Source: an uncultured beta proteobacterium (GTDB lineage: Bacteria > Pseudomonadota > Gammaproteobacteria > Burkholderiales > Burkholderiaceae_C). From it: DNA of 34,650 nt. The stretch covers positions 1-34,650 of the forward strand of contig CAIMBE010000143.1 of assembly GCA_903839085.1 (NCBI GenBank). The letters are read 5' to 3'. Every line of letters begins with the position of its first letter. Position 1 is the first letter of the stretch. Position numbers and translations under genes: made by a program. The notes under the pieces are model-generated. The model had not been told where the DNA came from, ran no database searches, and saw only the letters and a program-made list of their open reading frames with translations. Below are positions 9,469 to 17,420 of the stretch, piece after piece.

Positions 9469-10124
9469 TTGCCGCCCCCAAGACCTGGCCGCAGCCAGTC
9501 ACGCGTGACGCTGCCGCTGATGGCCTGGCCCGCGGCCAGCGTCAGCACCAGGCGGACCGCATCCGGAACCGCGCTGTCATTCGCCGCCTTGACTTCGCCG
9601 GTGCTGCCGGCGCTCGACAGCGGATTGCTCCAGGCGTCGCCTCGGTAGTAAAAGATCTGCCACTCATCGATCGGCACAATGCGAACCTCGCGCAGACGCT
9701 CGGCGTCGCCCGGGTTCTGCGCCCACAAGGCGGCCGCCTGCCACGCCTGTTGCAGTTCGCCGCGTGTGCGCAAGGGCAGCGACTGCCAGCGCAGCCACTG
9801 GCCCTGGCCATCGACGTTGCGACGCGACCAGGCGACCACCGTCAAGCCCTCGCCGGGCACGGTGAAGCCGCGGCGCACGACCCGCAGCGCGCGGCCATCC
9901 CAATCCAGGCTCGGCGTGTTGGGCTGCGGGGCCAGCGCATCGAGATCGGCGCCCCACTGCGCCAGTCCGGCCTGCAGCGCAGACACTTCCTGTGAATGCT
10001 GGCGCATGCGCGCCTGCGAGCGCGTCATGCCATCCAGACCGCGCCAGCTCAAGGCCGCCATCAGCGCCATCAAACCGATCGCCACCAGCAATTCGATCAG
10101 GGTAAAGCCGCGCAGTCGTCGCAT
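9465..10124 (-). CDS. gspJ: Minor pseudopilin GspJ (start trimmed to MRRLRGFTLIELL)
   Basis: Class III signal RGFTLIELLVAIGLMALMAALSWRGLDGM; overlaps the gspI stop. Confidence 0.92.
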   Translation of the reverse strand: MRRLRGFTLIELLVAIGLMALMAALSWRGLDGMTRSQARMRQHSQEVSALQAGLAQWGADLDALAPQPNTPSLDWDGRALRVVRRGFTVPGEGLTVVAWSRRNVDGQGQWLRWQSLPLRTRGELQQAWQAAALWAQNPGDAERLREVRIVPIDEWQIFYYRGDAWSNPLSSAGSTGEVKAANDSAVPDAVRLVLTLAAGQAISGSVTRDWLRPGLGGGK

Positions 10125-10483
10125 CAGTAACGCCCCAGCACGGTCGAGAGTCGCAAGACCGGGGCCTCGTCCCGGTTGACCTGCGCGTCGATGCGCAGGA
10201 AGTTGGGATTGGGTGTCGGCCGCACTGCCAGCGCCACGCTGAACAGCAGACCGCCCTGCTCGCAATTGACGCTGCTGTCACCGACCCCGGGCATTTGCCG
10301 GGCGACGCGCAGCCGGATCAGTTCGTTCTCGGCGCAGGTCTGCGCCAGCAGGATGTCCGATTGCCGCTGCGCATTGCGGGTCAGGGCCGCGCTGGCCTGC
10401 AGACCGGCGGTCAGGGCAATCGCCACAATGCCCAGCGCCACAAGCACCTCGATGAGGGTGAAGCCCGATGCCCGCCTGCCCAT
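10124..10483 (-). CDS. gspI: Minor pseudopilin GspI
   Basis: MGRRASGFTLIEVLVALGIVAIALTAGLQA; an upstream GTG at 10489 is an alternative start overlapping the gspH stop. Confidence 0.9.
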   Translation of the reverse strand: MGRRASGFTLIEVLVALGIVAIALTAGLQASAALTRNAQRQSDILLAQTCAENELIRLRVARQMPGVGDSSVNCEQGGLLFSVALAVRPTPNPNFLRIDAQVNRDEAPVLRLSTVLGRY

Positions 10484-10485
10484 TT

Positions 10486-10950
10486 TCACGGCAGCGCCAC
10501 CTGCACCGCAAAGGGACGCACGCCATCGGTTGCCAGCCGCACCGCCTTTGCCGGCGCGCTGCGCGACACGAGCGTGAGTTGTTGCGGGCCGATGATCGGT
10601 TCCGGTCCGAGGACCAGCGCCAGATTGCGCTCCTCGTCGGCGACACCGGTATCGGGGTCGAGCCACTGCTGCGGCAGTTCGGCATCACCCAGGCCTTCAA
10701 AGCGGAACCCATCGGCACTGGGTCGCCAGCGCACCGGCACGCCGCTGACGCGCGAGCGCGCACGCGCCGACTCGAGCAGCGCGCTCAGACGCTCGGCATC
10801 GCGCTCGAGTTGCACCAGCGACGCGTCGCGCATGGCAAAACCCACGCCGACCGAGGCCAGCGCCACGATCGCCACCACCACCAGCAACTCCAGCAGGGTG
10901 AAACCAGCGGCGCCGCGCCACCTAAGGCTGCCAGCTGCCAATATCCGCAT
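10486..10950 (-). CDS. gspH: Minor pseudopilin GspH
   Basis: MRILAAGSLRWRGAAGFTLLELLVVVAIVALASVGVGFAM; start chosen at MRIL, overlapping the gspG 3' end. Confidence 0.88.
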   Translation of the reverse strand: MRILAAGSLRWRGAAGFTLLELLVVVAIVALASVGVGFAMRDASLVQLERDAERLSALLESARARSRVSGVPVRWRPSADGFRFEGLGDAELPQQWLDPDTGVADEERNLALVLGPEPIIGPQQLTLVSRSAPAKAVRLATDGVRPFAVQVALP

Positions 10951-11365
10951 TCCTGCCCTCGCCACCGGCCTGGCCGTCGGCGCCAAAGGACATTACATCG
11001 ATTTCGCCCTTGACTCCGGGATTGAGATAAACATAGGGCTTGCCCCAGGGGTCGTTGGGCAACAGGTCGACATAGGATTTCCAGTTCGGCGGCACCGGCG
11101 CCGTGGTCGGTTTGGTCAGCAGCGCAGCGAGCCCCTGTTCCGAGCTCGGATAGCGCTGGTTATCGAGCTTGTAGAGTTTGAGGGCCTGCATCAGATTGTT
11201 GACATCGGTCTTGGCCGCCGTGACGCGGGCGTCGTCGGCGCGGTCCAGCACATTGGGCACGATCAAGGCCGCCAGCACGCCAATGATCAGCAGCACCACC
11301 ATCAGTTCAATCAGCGTAAAGCCCTGCTGGAGTGGACGGCGCGACAGTGCGGGATTGGCTTTCAT
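10922..11365 (-). CDS. gspG: Major pseudopilin GspG
   Basis: QQGFTLIELMVVLLIIGVLAALIVPNVLDRADDARVTAAKTDVNNLMQALKLYKLDNQRYPSSEQGL...DPWGKPYVYLNPG, textbook GspG. Confidence 0.97.
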   Translation of the reverse strand: MKANPALSRRPLQQGFTLIELMVVLLIIGVLAALIVPNVLDRADDARVTAAKTDVNNLMQALKLYKLDNQRYPSSEQGLAALLTKPTTAPVPPNWKSYVDLLPNDPWGKPYVYLNPGVKGEIDVMSFGADGQAGGEGRNADIGSWQP

Positions 11366-11413
11366 GGACTTGCATCACTTTTAAAACTTGGGCGCTTCTA
11401 TGATAATCGTTCC

Positions 11414-12025
11414 ATGAAGACTCCAACGTCAAGTGTCTGGTGGCTGCGAATCGCCACTTTTTCGGTCGCCGCCCTGGCCGCCGCCAGTGCCGCCTATTGG
11501 GTGTTGAAGTGGAGCGCCGGCGCACCGGCAGCGCCGGGACTCGCCGCGGCCGCATCCTCCTCGCGATCAGTCCAGAGCGACCCGCAACTGGTGGCACGCC
11601 TGCTCGGCGGTGGCCAGAAGGCGATTGCGGTCGCGCTGTCCGACAGTGCCGCCAGCCGTTTCAAACTGATGGGCGTGGCGGCCCTGGGCGCCAGTCGGGG
11701 CTACGCGCTGATTTCGGTTGACGGCAAACCGGCCCGCCCTTATGGCGTTGGCGCCGCCGTGAACGACAGCCTGGTCGTGCGCTCGGTGGCGCCGCGCAGC
11801 GCGGACCTGGCCAGCCGCATCGACGCGCCAACATCCTTTACGCTGGAATTGCCAATCCCGAGCGCCAGCGGCGGCAAAGCGGCGCCCGCAGCGGCAGCCA
11901 CGACCCCGGCGCAGGCAGCCCCCGCCCCAACCCCTGCGCTAGCGCCTGCGCCACCGGTTGCCAATGAGGCTGCGCCGGCGCGCTCGGCCCGCAAGGCGGC
12001 CAGGGTCAACTCAAGTTCTGATTAG
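11414..12025 (+). CDS. gspC: Type II secretion protein GspC, short form without an evident PDZ domain
   Basis: Starts [35 protein letters not shown]-like segment [51 protein letters not shown]; Ala/Pro-rich tail. Confidence 0.85.
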   Translation: MKTPTSSVWWLRIATFSVAALAAASAAYWVLKWSAGAPAAPGLAAAASSSRSVQSDPQLVARLLGGGQKAIAVALSDSAASRFKLMGVAALGASRGYALISVDGKPARPYGVGAAVNDSLVVRSVAPRSADLASRIDAPTSFTLELPIPSASGGKAAPAAAATTPAQAAPAPTPALAPAPPVANEAAPARSARKAARVNSSSD

Positions 12026-12715
12026 CGCAGTGCGACCGCCCGCCGACAATTCGGCGCGCATCGCGGCAACCACGCGGCCATAGTCGGCCTGGCCAAAAAT
12101 GGCGCTGCCGGCGACAAAGGTATCGGCACCGGCGTCGGCGACGCGACGGATGTTGTCAACCTTGATGCCGCCATCGACTTCCAAGCGAATGTCCTTTCCG
12201 CTGTCGCTGATGCGCCGGCGCGCGTCCTCGATCTTGCGCAGGGCCGAGTCGATGAAACCCTGGCCACCAAAACCGGGGTTGACGCTCATGACCAGAATCA
12301 GGTCCAGGTCATCGATGACCCAGTCCAGCACGTCCAGCGGTTCGGCCGGATTGAACGCCAGACCGGCCTGGCAGCCCCTGGCCCGAATCGCCTGGATGCT
12401 GCGGTGCACATGGCTGACCGCGTCCGGGTGAAAGCTGATCAGGTCGGCGCCCGCGTCGGCGAAAGCGAGCGCCAGCGCGTCGACCGGCTGCACCATCAGA
12501 TGCACGTCGATCGGAACCGCCAAGCCGGCGGCGGTCCTGGCATGCGGCTTGAGCGCACTGCAGATCATCGGCCCAAAGGTCAGATTCGGCACGTAATGGT
12601 TGTCCATGACGTCAAAGTGGATCCAGTCGCAGCCGGCGTCGATGACGCATTTCAATTCCTCGCCCAGACGGGCAAAGTCGGCCGACAGGATGGAAGGGGC
12701 GATGCGGTAGGTCAT
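12011..12715 (-). CDS. rpe: Ribulose-phosphate 3-epimerase
   Basis: [20 protein letters not shown]...[20 protein letters not shown]...[14 protein letters not shown]...[11 protein letters not shown]...VAGSAIF. Confidence 0.97.
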   Translation of the reverse strand: MTYRIAPSILSADFARLGEELKCVIDAGCDWIHFDVMDNHYVPNLTFGPMICSALKPHARTAAGLAVPIDVHLMVQPVDALALAFADAGADLISFHPDAVSHVHRSIQAIRARGCQAGLAFNPAEPLDVLDWVIDDLDLILVMSVNPGFGGQGFIDSALRKIEDARRRISDSGKDIRLEVDGGIKVDNIRRVADAGADTFVAGSAIFGQADYGRVVAAMRAELSAGGRTALIRT

Positions 12716-12762
12716 GGCTGGAGTTTAATCAGGTGGACTTCCAACCTCCCGTTTCGAGTTGG

Positions 12763-12800
12763 GGACAGGGCGAATTTGCTTCGCAAATCTTGCTCTGTCC
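12763..12800. repeat. Inverted repeat in the rpe/apaG divergent intergenic region
   Basis: GGACAGGGCGAATTTGC-TTC-GCAAATCTTGCTCTGTCC; near-complementary 17/18-nt arms around a 3-nt loop. Confidence 0.8.
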
Positions 12801-12827
12801 GGCTGGTTTTCAGGATAGGATCACAAA

Positions 12828-13220
12828 ATGCCAAAGTACCAGTTCCGAGTCGAAGTCGTGCCCCGCTATCTGACCGAGCAATCGGACCCGGAGCAGGATG
12901 TGTACGCGTTTTCATACACCATCACGATCACCAACGTCGGCGAAATCGGCGCGCAGCTGATCGCGCGCAGCTGGAACGTGAATGACGCCAACGGCCACAC
13001 CGAACGCGTCAGGGGACTCGGTGTGGTCGGACACCAGCCGCTGCTGCAGCCTGGCCAGTCGTTTCAGTACAGCAGCGGCACGCGACTGCGCACACCCACC
13101 GGCACCATGCATGGCAGCTTTTTCTGCGTCGCCGAGGATGGCGAAAAGTTCGACACCGACGTGCCGATGTTCGTGCTGGACGCGCTGAGCGCCGACGATG
13201 GCCGTCGCACGCTGCACTGA
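12828..13220 (+). CDS. apaG: ApaG protein
   Basis: YQFRVEVVPRYLTEQSDPEQDVYAFSYTITITNVGEIGAQLIARSWNVNDANG...GVVGHQPLLQPGQSFQYSSGTRLRTPTGTMHGSF. Confidence 0.96.
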   Translation: MPKYQFRVEVVPRYLTEQSDPEQDVYAFSYTITITNVGEIGAQLIARSWNVNDANGHTERVRGLGVVGHQPLLQPGQSFQYSSGTRLRTPTGTMHGSFFCVAEDGEKFDTDVPMFVLDALSADDGRRTLH

Positions 13221-13223
13221 GCG

Positions 13224-14222
13224 ATGGGCGAATTCGACCTGATCGAACGCTATTTCAGGCGACCGGCACGCCGCGCGGCGCTCGGCGTCGGCGACGACTG
13301 CGCCCTGCTGCAAGCGGCGCCCGGAACGCAGCTCGCCATTTCCTGCGACATGCTGGTTCAAGGGCGTCATTTCCTCAGCACGGTGGATCCGCGCAAGCTC
13401 GGGCACAAGGCGCTGGCCGTCAATCTGAGCGACCTCGCGGCTTGCGGCGCCAGGCCGCTGGCCTTTACCCTGGCGCTGGCGCTGCCCAGCGCCGACGACG
13501 CCTGGCTGGCCCCTTTCTCGCAGGGCCTGTTTGAACTGGCCGACGCGCACGACTGCGAACTCATCGGCGGCGACACGACGCAGGGACCGCTCAACATCTG
13601 CATCACCGTGTTTGGCGAGGTCCCGGCGCCCGATGGCCGATCGCAGGCCCTGCTGCGCTCGGGTGCCCGCCCCGGCGACGACCTTTACGTCAGCGGCACG
13701 CTGGGCGACGCGCGGCTGGCGCTCGAGGTCTTTCGCGGCACCGTGTCGCTGCCGGCGCACATCTTTGAGGCTGCCCGCAGGCGCATGGAACAGCCCACGC
13801 CGAGGGTCGCGCTCGGCCTGGCGCTGCGCGGCGTGGCCACGGCGGCCATCGACGTCAGCGACGGCCTGCTGGGCGACCTCGGCCACCTCCTGCGGCTGTC
13901 GGGCGTCGGTGCCAGCGTCAACGCCGACGCGGCGGCCGGCCTGGTCGCGGCGCGCGCGCCCTCGGGGCAAGGCAACCGTCTGCCAGGCGCCGAGTTCGAA
14001 CTGGCTCAATGGCGCGACTGGGCCCTGGCTGGCGGGGACGATTACGAGTTGCTGTTCACGGCGCCGCCGACAGCCCGCGCACGGATCGACCATGCGGCCA
14101 GAAGCAGCCAGACCCCGGTCACCTGCATCGGCCGGATCGAGCCGCAGCGGGGCCTGCGCCTGCTCGACAACGAGAACCGGGAGTTGCCCAACACCTACAC
14201 CTCGTTTGACCACTTCGCATGA
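13224..14222 (+). CDS. thiL: Thiamine-monophosphate kinase
   Basis: MGEFDLIERYF...GVGDDCALL...HKALAVNLSDLAACGARPLAFTLALALP...AAIDVSDGLLGDLGHLL...AGGDDYELLFTAPP. Confidence 0.97.
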   Translation: MGEFDLIERYFRRPARRAALGVGDDCALLQAAPGTQLAISCDMLVQGRHFLSTVDPRKLGHKALAVNLSDLAACGARPLAFTLALALPSADDAWLAPFSQGLFELADAHDCELIGGDTTQGPLNICITVFGEVPAPDGRSQALLRSGARPGDDLYVSGTLGDARLALEVFRGTVSLPAHIFEAARRRMEQPTPRVALGLALRGVATAAIDVSDGLLGDLGHLLRLSGVGASVNADAAAGLVAARAPSGQGNRLPGAEFELAQWRDWALAGGDDYELLFTAPPTARARIDHAARSSQTPVTCIGRIEPQRGLRLLDNENRELPNTYTSFDHFA

Positions 14223-14278
14223 GTTCGAGTTGTCACCTGGCAGGCCCTTGTCCAAGGCGCTGAACCGATAATCGCGCC

Positions 14279-14839
14279 ATGCCTGACAACGCGCCTTTCA
14301 ACCCGATGCAACGCGGACCGGTTCGCCCCAGCGCGCGCTTCATGCTCGACCAGCCGGCGCACTTCATCGCGCTCGGGTTTGGTTCCGGCCTGAGCCCGCT
14401 GGCACCCGGCACGGCCGGCACCTTGTGGGCCTGGCTGGCGTTCTGGGTGCTGCAGCCGTGGATGAACGATGCGCGCTGGGCCTGGCTGATCGCGGCCTCG
14501 CTGCCGCTGGGCTGGTGGGCCTGCAGCGTCAGCGCCAGAAACATGCGCGTGCTCGACCCCGGCAGCATTGTCTGGGACGAGATCGTGGCCTTCTGGCTGG
14601 TGCTGTGGCTGGTCACCCCGGCAGGTTTCTGGGGCCAGTTGGCCGCCTTCGTCCTGTTCCGCTTTTTCGATGCCGTCAAGCCCGGGCCGGTCGCCTGGGC
14701 CGACGGTCTGTTCCACGATGTCGATCCGGACACCGACCGCGCCGCCTGGCGCAAGGCCGGCTTCGGCATCATGCTCGACGATCTGGTGGCCGCCGCCTGC
14801 AGCCTGTTCGTCATCGCCGTCTGGAGACTTTTTCAATGA
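14279..14839 (+). CDS. pgpA: Phosphatidylglycerophosphatase A
   Basis: HFIALGFGSGLSPLAPGTAGTLWAW...DPGSIVWDEIVAFWLV...FRFFDAVKPGPVAWAD. Confidence 0.95.
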   Translation: MPDNAPFNPMQRGPVRPSARFMLDQPAHFIALGFGSGLSPLAPGTAGTLWAWLAFWVLQPWMNDARWAWLIAASLPLGWWACSVSARNMRVLDPGSIVWDEIVAFWLVLWLVTPAGFWGQLAAFVLFRFFDAVKPGPVAWADGLFHDVDPDTDRAAWRKAGFGIMLDDLVAAACSLFVIAVWRLFQ

Positions 14840-15315
14840 CGCCTCTGTCGGATCTGAGCGCTGCGCTGGCCCGGGTGCTGCTTGAGAAACAACTCAAGCT
14901 GGTCACCGCCGAGAGCTGCACCGGCGGCCTGATCGCCGCCGCCTGCACCGATCTGGCGGGTTCGAGCGCCTGGTTCGAGCGCGGCTTTGTCACCTACTCG
15001 AATGATGCCAAGATTGAATTGCTCGGCGTCCAGGAGCGCCTGCTGCGCCGCGCCGGCGCCGTCTGCGAGGGCGTGGCGCGCGCCATGGTGCTGGGCGCAC
15101 TGGCGCACTCGAAAGCGCAGGTCGCGGTGGCCGTGACCGGTGTCGCCGGCCCAACCGGCGGCAGCGCTTCAAAGCCGGTGGGCACCGTCTGGTTCGGCTT
15201 TGCCGTGCCGGGTCAGGTCACCACTGAGAAATGTCACTTCAGTGGCGACCGTGCGGCAGTGCGGGCGGCCACAGTGCAGCACGCGTTCACACGACTTCTG
15301 GCACTATTGCCCTGA
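14836..15315 (+). CDS. pncC: CinA C-terminal domain / nicotinamide-nucleotide amidase family
   Basis: LKLVTAESCTGGLIAAACTDLAGSSAWFERGFVTYSNDAKIELLGV...VAVTGVAGPTGGSASKPVGTVWFGFA; 4-nt overlap with pgpA. Confidence 0.93.
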   Translation: MTPLSDLSAALARVLLEKQLKLVTAESCTGGLIAAACTDLAGSSAWFERGFVTYSNDAKIELLGVQERLLRRAGAVCEGVARAMVLGALAHSKAQVAVAVTGVAGPTGGSASKPVGTVWFGFAVPGQVTTEKCHFSGDRAAVRAATVQHAFTRLLALLP

Positions 15316-15325
15316 TCCCGACGTT

Positions 15326-15359
15326 GTCATCGCGAGGCCAAAGGCCGCGGCGATCCATG
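15326..15359 (+). repeat. Dispersed GTCATYGCGAG...GCRATCCATG repeat, copy 1
   Basis: GTCATCGCGAGGCCAAAGGCCGCGGCGATCCATG; related copies at 19778, 19808 (inverted), 19917 (inverted) and 34435. Confidence 0.75.
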
Positions 15360-16337
15360 TGATCGGCCATAAATCCCCAAATCTGCCAGGGCAGAGTGCG
15401 CGGCGACGGCCAGCGGCGTGTGCGGCTCGGGACCGATCAGCGCCGTCAGCCTGTCATTGCACAGTTCATGCGGCGTGTGCCACAGGTATTGCATCTCGAC
15501 CAGTTCGCGAAAAAGGGGCACGACCGCGCGCAGCGCCTTGAACAGCCACCAGGGCATCGCGCCACGCCGCAGCGATGCCTGCGCCCCGAGCCAGCCTTGC
15601 TCGCGCGCAAGGGGCGTCGTCACAGCCAGCCAGTCGGCGCCGCTCAGGCAGTAGCCCTTGAAATGAAAGACCTCGAACGGTTTGAAGCGTTGCGGCTCGG
15701 CCAGAGCAAAACGGGCCACACGCTCGAAGGTCCTGGCCAGATCGGGCAGATAGGCCCAGGCCGTCGGAACATCCCAGGCGCCTGGGTAGCTCAGTTTGCC
15801 TTGGCGCAGGTTCTTGGCCAGCGCCAGGTCGAACCAGCTGCCCTTGCCGCTGCCGAAGAAATCTCCGGCGCGTATCACCACGCTGCGCAGTTCACCGACC
15901 GCGCCGGCCTCTCGCATGCGCTGCTCCATGGCGACGCGGACCCGGCCCTTGCGCGTGCTGGCTTGCTGCGCCGTGCTTTCGTGCAACACGGAGGGCATGC
16001 CTGCGCCAAAGTTGTAGATATTGCCCGGCAGCATCAGCACGGCCTTGAGCTCGGTCGCCAGTTCGATGGCCTGCTCCAGCGCCGGCATGGCCTGCTGTTC
16101 CCACTGCGGGTACGGCGGGTTGACCGCATGCACGACAACCGCCGCACCGTGCGCCGCGGCGGCCAGGGCCCGCGTGTCAGGCAGGTTTGCGCGCAGCCAC
16201 TCGATGCGCTCGTCATCCGGAACCGCGGTGCCGGGGCGCACCTGCGCCACGACGCGCCAGCCGGCGTCACGGAAGGCGCGGGCGGCCGCCAGACCGAAGC
16301 GTCCGCGAGCGCCAAGAATCAGAACTGTGGATTGCAT
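15327..16337 (-). CDS. NAD(P)-dependent epimerase/dehydratase (extended SDR)
   Basis: N-terminal Rossmann motif VLILGARGRFGLAAARAFRDAGWRVVAQVR; MLPGNIYNFG; RAGDFFGSG. Confidence 0.85.
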   Translation of the reverse strand: MQSTVLILGARGRFGLAAARAFRDAGWRVVAQVRPGTAVPDDERIEWLRANLPDTRALAAAAHGAAVVVHAVNPPYPQWEQQAMPALEQAIELATELKAVLMLPGNIYNFGAGMPSVLHESTAQQASTRKGRVRVAMEQRMREAGAVGELRSVVIRAGDFFGSGKGSWFDLALAKNLRQGKLSYPGAWDVPTAWAYLPDLARTFERVARFALAEPQRFKPFEVFHFKGYCLSGADWLAVTTPLAREQGWLGAQASLRRGAMPWWLFKALRAVVPLFRELVEMQYLWHTPHELCNDRLTALIGPEPHTPLAVAAHSALADLGIYGRSHGSPRPLASR

Positions 16338-16399
16338 GATTTTCTTCCTGAAGGGTTGATGAAGGCTATTGTGAAATCAAAGCCGCTGCCACACAATTG

Positions 16400-16430
16400 C
16401 ATAAATATCCATAACAGAAATGCATTTATG
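16400..16430. promoter_or_regulatory. Inverted repeat at the LysR start / divergent promoter
   Basis: CATAAAT-N17-ATTTATG, perfect 7-bp arms, overlapping the proposed LysR ATG. Confidence 0.45.
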
Positions 16431-17327
16431 AATAGCGATCTGAAAGCTGGTTTTGACTGGCGCCTGGTGCGCTCGTTTCTGGCGGCGCTGGACCGGGGCA
16501 GCCTGCTGGGAGCGTCACGCACGCTGCATGCCAGTCAACCGACGGTCGGGCGCCACATCGCCGAGCTCGAAAGCCAGCTCGGCGTCGTGCTGTTCGAGCG
16601 CACCGGCCGCGGCCTGGTGCCGACGGCCACCGCGTTGCAGCTCGCCGACGCCGCGCGCGGCATGGAGGCCGGCGCCCTGCAGCTCGCGCGCACCCTCTCC
16701 GGCGTGCAAAGCCAGACCGCCGGCACCGTGCGCATCACCGCCAGCGCGCCGGTGGCGGTGCAGCTGCTGCCGCCCGTGCTGGCCGCGATGCGCCAGGTCC
16801 TGCCCGATATCCAGATCGAGCTGGTGTCGAGCAACCAGGTCAGCAACCTGCTTCGGCGCGAGGCCGACATCGCGGTGCGCATGGTGCGCCCCGACCAGTC
16901 TTCGCTGATCGCCAGAAAGATCGGCGATGTCAGCCTGGGTGCCTACGCCCATCGAAGCTACCTGGCGCGGCGCGGCCCCTTGCGCAAAGTGACCGACCTG
17001 CTGCAGCACGAGCTGATCGGCAGCGACAGCGACCCCGCCATCCTGCAGGGTTTTGCGGCCATGGGATACCCCGTGGCGCGCGAGGCGTTTGCGCTGCGCA
17101 GCGACGACCTCATCGTGCAGTGGCAGGCGGTCCGCGCCGGCCTGGGCATTGGCTTTATCGCCGACTACCTGGCGCGGGCCGATGCGGACGTGGTGCGCGT
17201 GCTGCCGGGCCTGCTCAAGATCCCGACGCTGCCCATGTGGCTGGCGGTGCACCGCGAAATTCGCGGCAGCCAGCGCATCCGCTCGGTGTTCGACCATCTG
17301 GCCGAAGCGCTGCCGCATCTGATTTGA
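16428..17327 (+). CDS. LysR-family transcriptional regulator
   Basis: wHTH FDWRLVRSFLAALDRGSLLGASRTLHASQPTVGRHIAELESQLGVVLFERTGRGLVPT and LysR substrate-binding domain; ORF trimmed to MNSDLKAGFDW. Confidence 0.93.
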   Translation: MNSDLKAGFDWRLVRSFLAALDRGSLLGASRTLHASQPTVGRHIAELESQLGVVLFERTGRGLVPTATALQLADAARGMEAGALQLARTLSGVQSQTAGTVRITASAPVAVQLLPPVLAAMRQVLPDIQIELVSSNQVSNLLRREADIAVRMVRPDQSSLIARKIGDVSLGAYAHRSYLARRGPLRKVTDLLQHELIGSDSDPAILQGFAAMGYPVAREAFALRSDDLIVQWQAVRAGLGIGFIADYLARADADVVRVLPGLLKIPTLPMWLAVHREIRGSQRIRSVFDHLAEALPHLI

Positions 17328-17420
17328 AAACGGCTGGCGTTCGCCTCTGGGACCGCTTTTCAAGAAGATACACTGTCACGGGCGCCCCGTTCCAACTCAA
17401 ACCCGAATCAACACGACAAA

